Shown here piece after piece: positions 40,319 to 42,511 of a DNA stretch of 42,511 nucleotides; positions within the stretch are counted from its first letter, which is position 1; each line of letters begins with the position of its first letter. The DNA is taken from contig JAUMZD010000026.1 of NCBI GenBank assembly GCA_030528325.1, positions 1 through 42,511 on the forward strand. Reading direction: 5' to 3'. Under the pieces are notes generated by a model. It was not told the origin of the DNA. It did no database searches and was given only the letters and a program-made list of their open reading frames with translations. Origin of the DNA: Lautropia sp. (GTDB lineage: Bacteria > Pseudomonadota > Gammaproteobacteria > Burkholderiales > Burkholderiaceae_E). The position numbers and the translations under genes were made by a program.

Positions 40319-42043
40319 TCAGTCCGTGGGCGGCCGGCTCTCCTGCCGGCTGGCCTGCCAGGCCGAGAGCTTGCGGAACAGCCAGCCCCGCGGGTGCTGG
40401 ATGCCGGTACGCACGTAATCGACGGCCAGCGGGTCTTCGAGGAAGTTTCGCTGCAGCAGGCGTGCCGACTCCACGCCCAGAAAGAGTAGACGGTCGCCCG
40501 GTCGAAGCTCGGTGTCCGGATCAGGCAGCAGGGTCAGCTCCCCCCGTCGGGCCAGCATCACGGCCACGGCGGCCAGGCGTGTCTCGCGATGACGCGGATC
40601 GCTCAGAATCTGGTGGATCGTCAGCGCGCTGCCTCCCCGGTTCCGGAAAAAGGCATTGAAGAGACCCGGTTGGGTCGGGTCGCAGTGAAAGGCCCAGTTC
40701 CGCGGCGCGGCGTTGCCGACGGTGGCGAGGATTTTCTCGATGACACGGCTGGCATCGGTGCTTCCCCGCTGGCGGATCAGGGTGATGAAGTCGCCCAGCA
40801 TCGGACTCTTCAGCGTCTGAAGGATCTCGCGCACGATCAGCTGCGACTGCACGAAGCGCAGGTTGGCCCTAGCCGCGTCGATCAGCAGCCGGTCGGCCGA
40901 CTGGTTCTGGCGGATGATGACGAAGATGTTCGGGTTCAGCCGTCGGGCGATCGTCGTGATGGACAGGTTGATGCTGTCGTTGTCGGTGCCGGCGACCAGC
41001 ACGCTCGCGCGTGCCACGCCAGCCGCTCGCAGTGAGTCCTCCGAGTTGTCGGCGCGCAACAGCCGTGCCTCGCGGGCCAGATGCGGATCCGGGTCGATGG
41101 CCCGCCACGGCACCCGCTTCTCGTCCAGTGTGGCCGAGATCGCCTGGCCGAAGCGCCCGTAGCCCACCATCACCCAGGGGCCCTTCGGCAGGTTGATCCG
41201 GCTGGGCAGTGGGTCGCCGGGCGCGGTCGTGATCCAGTCCTCGAGGCGCAGCACCTCGGGCGCCGCGATGTCGAGCGAGATGTTCGTGGCCAGCACCTCG
41301 AAGGGGTTGATCGTGTGCACGTTGCCGAAGGCCGTCAGATTGTTGATGCCGACCGCTTCGGTCACCCGGGCGATGACCGTGATGTCGTCACGCAACAGTT
41401 TCGCCCCGATGGCGATGGTCTGGTTGGCACTTTCATTGCCTGTCAGGGCGATCACGCCCCGGCAGCTGTCGCGGTGCAGGCCCGCATCCTTCAGGGCGCC
41501 CGGATGGCGGGCATCGGCCTCCAGGATCAGCGGCGGGATCAGGAATTCGTTCAGGCCGAAGTGGATGGCCCTGTCGGCGTCCATCTCGATCACCACCAGT
41601 CGGTGCCCCATCTGGTCGAGGGCCTGTGCCAGGGCCAGACTGCTTCGGCCCGCCCCGCAGATCACGAAGAAGGGCTCTGAGATCCGGCTGGTCTGCCAGC
41701 GAAAGATGTTGCGCGAGACCGTCCGGCGGAAGCTCTGGTCGGTGGTCATGGCGAACACCGAACCCAGGGTGTAGGTCCAGACCATCACCGACATATAGAT
41801 CGAGATGGTCAGCCAGGCGCGCTGCTGATCCGAGAAGGGAAAAGGAATCTCGCCAAAACCGATCGTGGTCGCGGTGTAGCTGACCACATAGGTGGCGTGG
41901 AAGAAGCCCATGCGCCACGGATTGCCGTCAGGATCGGCGCCCGGTGCCAGCGCCAGCCCGAAGATCGAGATCGAATAGACGGCGATCAGCAGGATGAGCG
42001 GCACCCGGAGGCGCCGCAGGATCATGTAGATGACGTCGATCAT
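40319..42043 (-). CDS. two-TM potassium channel with tandem RCK (TrkA-N) domains
   Basis: A 574-aa channel protein. TM1 is about residues 12-32. A pore helix and selectivity filter TTIGFGEI (59-66) follow, then TM2 (about 77-99). The first nucleotide-binding RCK domain starts at FFVICGAGRSSLALAQAL (125-142), and a second starts at WVMVGYGRFGQAISATL near 290. TrkA-C-like ligand-binding segments include LTLLPDPDTELRPGDRLLFLG near 515-535. The filter reads TIGFGE, as in bacterial TxGFGD/E channels. It probably mediates gated K+ flux across the inner membrane. The gene downstream of it is the TetR regulator, 60 bp away; upstream lies a DUF6394-type gene on the same strand. Confidence 0.92.
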   Translation of the reverse strand: MIDVIYMILRRLRVPLILLIAVYSISIFGLALAPGADPDGNPWRMGFFHATYVVSYTATTIGFGEIPFPFSDQQRAWLTISIYMSVMVWTYTLGSVFAMTTDQSFRRTVSRNIFRWQTSRISEPFFVICGAGRSSLALAQALDQMGHRLVVIEMDADRAIHFGLNEFLIPPLILEADARHPGALKDAGLHRDSCRGVIALTGNESANQTIAIGAKLLRDDITVIARVTEAVGINNLTAFGNVHTINPFEVLATNISLDIAAPEVLRLEDWITTAPGDPLPSRINLPKGPWVMVGYGRFGQAISATLDEKRVPWRAIDPDPHLAREARLLRADNSEDSLRAAGVARASVLVAGTDNDSINLSITTIARRLNPNIFVIIRQNQSADRLLIDAARANLRFVQSQLIVREILQTLKSPMLGDFITLIRQRGSTDASRVIEKILATVGNAAPRNWAFHCDPTQPGLFNAFFRNRGGSALTIHQILSDPRHRETRLAAVAVMLARRGELTLLPDPDTELRPGDRLLFLGVESARLLQRNFLEDPLAVDYVRTGIQHPRGWLFRKLSAWQASRQESRPPTD

Positions 42044-42133
42044 GGCAGCGGTACCGGCGCGGATGCCGGTCTGTCCTGAGCCGGGGAAGGCGCTTTGGCG
42101 GGGACGGATGCGTGCATGGCCACGGCCGGAGCC

Positions 42134-42511
42134 TCAGCGGGTCTGGCGCAGGGTCTCGCCGATCAGCAGGCATACCGACACCAGGTTGGCCAGCAGCGCG
42201 CCGCCCGACAGGGACACGATCACGCTGATGGAATAGCCGTCGATGGGCTGCTGCTTGAACTGGGCCACCCACATCCAGAAACAGGCCGCAGCGAGCAGCT
42301 GCAGCGAGGCCACCAGGCTGGTGGCCAGATGGGTGGCCCCCAGCTGCGTGCGATCGCCGAACTTGATCAGCAGCGTGATCAGGTTGATGACGACCGCAAT
42401 GAACAGCTCGGTCGGATGGTGGAACTCGGGCCGGTCGATTTCGCCCAGGAAGAAGCCGAAGTTGAGCGTACAGGCCAGGATCGTGAAGAAGGCAAAAACG
42501 ACTTTTTCGAG
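42134..42511 (-). CDS. small membrane protein (DUF6394-like), 5' end outside the window
   Basis: From the right edge the minus strand reads without stop for 125 codons: LEKVVFAFFTILACTLNFGF, then FLGEIDRPEFHHPTELFIAV, LLIKFGDRTQLGATHLATSL and a hydrophobic end before TGA at 42134. Three or four membrane segments are evident. It resembles the DUF6394 family from memory, whose N-terminus would begin only a few residues beyond the edge. It lies 90 bp upstream of the potassium channel gene on the same strand and may be an accessory or co-regulated membrane protein. Function unknown. Confidence 0.75.
   Translation of the reverse strand, partial: LEKVVFAFFTILACTLNFGFFLGEIDRPEFHHPTELFIAVVINLITLLIKFGDRTQLGATHLATSLVASLQLLAAACFWMWVAQFKQQPIDGYSISVIVSLSGGALLANLVSVCLLIGETLRQTR

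Overview
The window is GC-rich and has the gene content and order of a betaproteobacterium of the Burkholderiales: a Pil-Chp cluster, a ruvX-pyrR-pyrB-pseudo-dihydroorotase-plsC operon, a dTDP-rhamnose operon beside WbpL/WbpM-like genes, and waaA near a rhodanese/PCMT pair. A Lautropia-like genus is possible, but that is an impression from gene content, not a computed placement. No rRNA, tRNA or CRISPR array was recognised.

Layout. 1-9.7 kb: the twitching-motility chemosensory system pilG-pilH-pilI-pilJ-chpA, all on +. 9.7-14.4 kb: a visibly AT-richer insert. At its left edge lies the 3' end of an IS3-type transposase. It then carries, on -, a serine O-acetyltransferase-like gene, an AlaX-type tRNA-editing gene, a wrecked MFS exporter gene and a cysteine-synthase-like PLP enzyme gene. 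Divergent from these is a MocR-type (GntR/aminotransferase) regulator split by a frameshift in a G7 tract. I read this as a horizontally acquired, partly decayed locus for making or handling a serine-derived amino acid; it is the most unusual part of the window.

14.4-16.3 kb: a surface lipoprotein with a long Pro/Ala linker, then an orphan Phd/YefM antitoxin cut short by an in-frame TAG with no toxin partner. 16.3-20.7 kb: ruvX, pyrR, pyrB, a dihydroorotase homologue that has lost its metal ligands, and plsC. 20.7-22.3 kb: a DUF4143-type ATPase behind an AT-rich palindromic promoter region. 22.5-24.0 kb: two DUF4398-like lipoprotein genes, the second fused to an OmpA domain and followed by a good intrinsic terminator.

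24.2-38.1 kb is mainly cell envelope: a periplasmic broad-spectrum amino-acid racemase, apaH, a WbpM-type sugar dehydratase and a WbpL-type lipid-linked sugar-phosphate transferase (all -); then rfbBACD for dTDP-L-rhamnose (+), an NAD-dependent epimerase (-), phosphomannomutase and Kdo transferase (+). Together they supply activated sugars, the lipid-linked primer and the Kdo core for O-antigen or a similar glycan. 38.2-42.5 kb, all -: a rhodanese, a PCMT-like methyltransferase, a TetR regulator with a palindromic operator at its own start, a two-RCK potassium channel, and the nearly complete end of a small membrane protein gene of the DUF6394 type that runs off the right edge.
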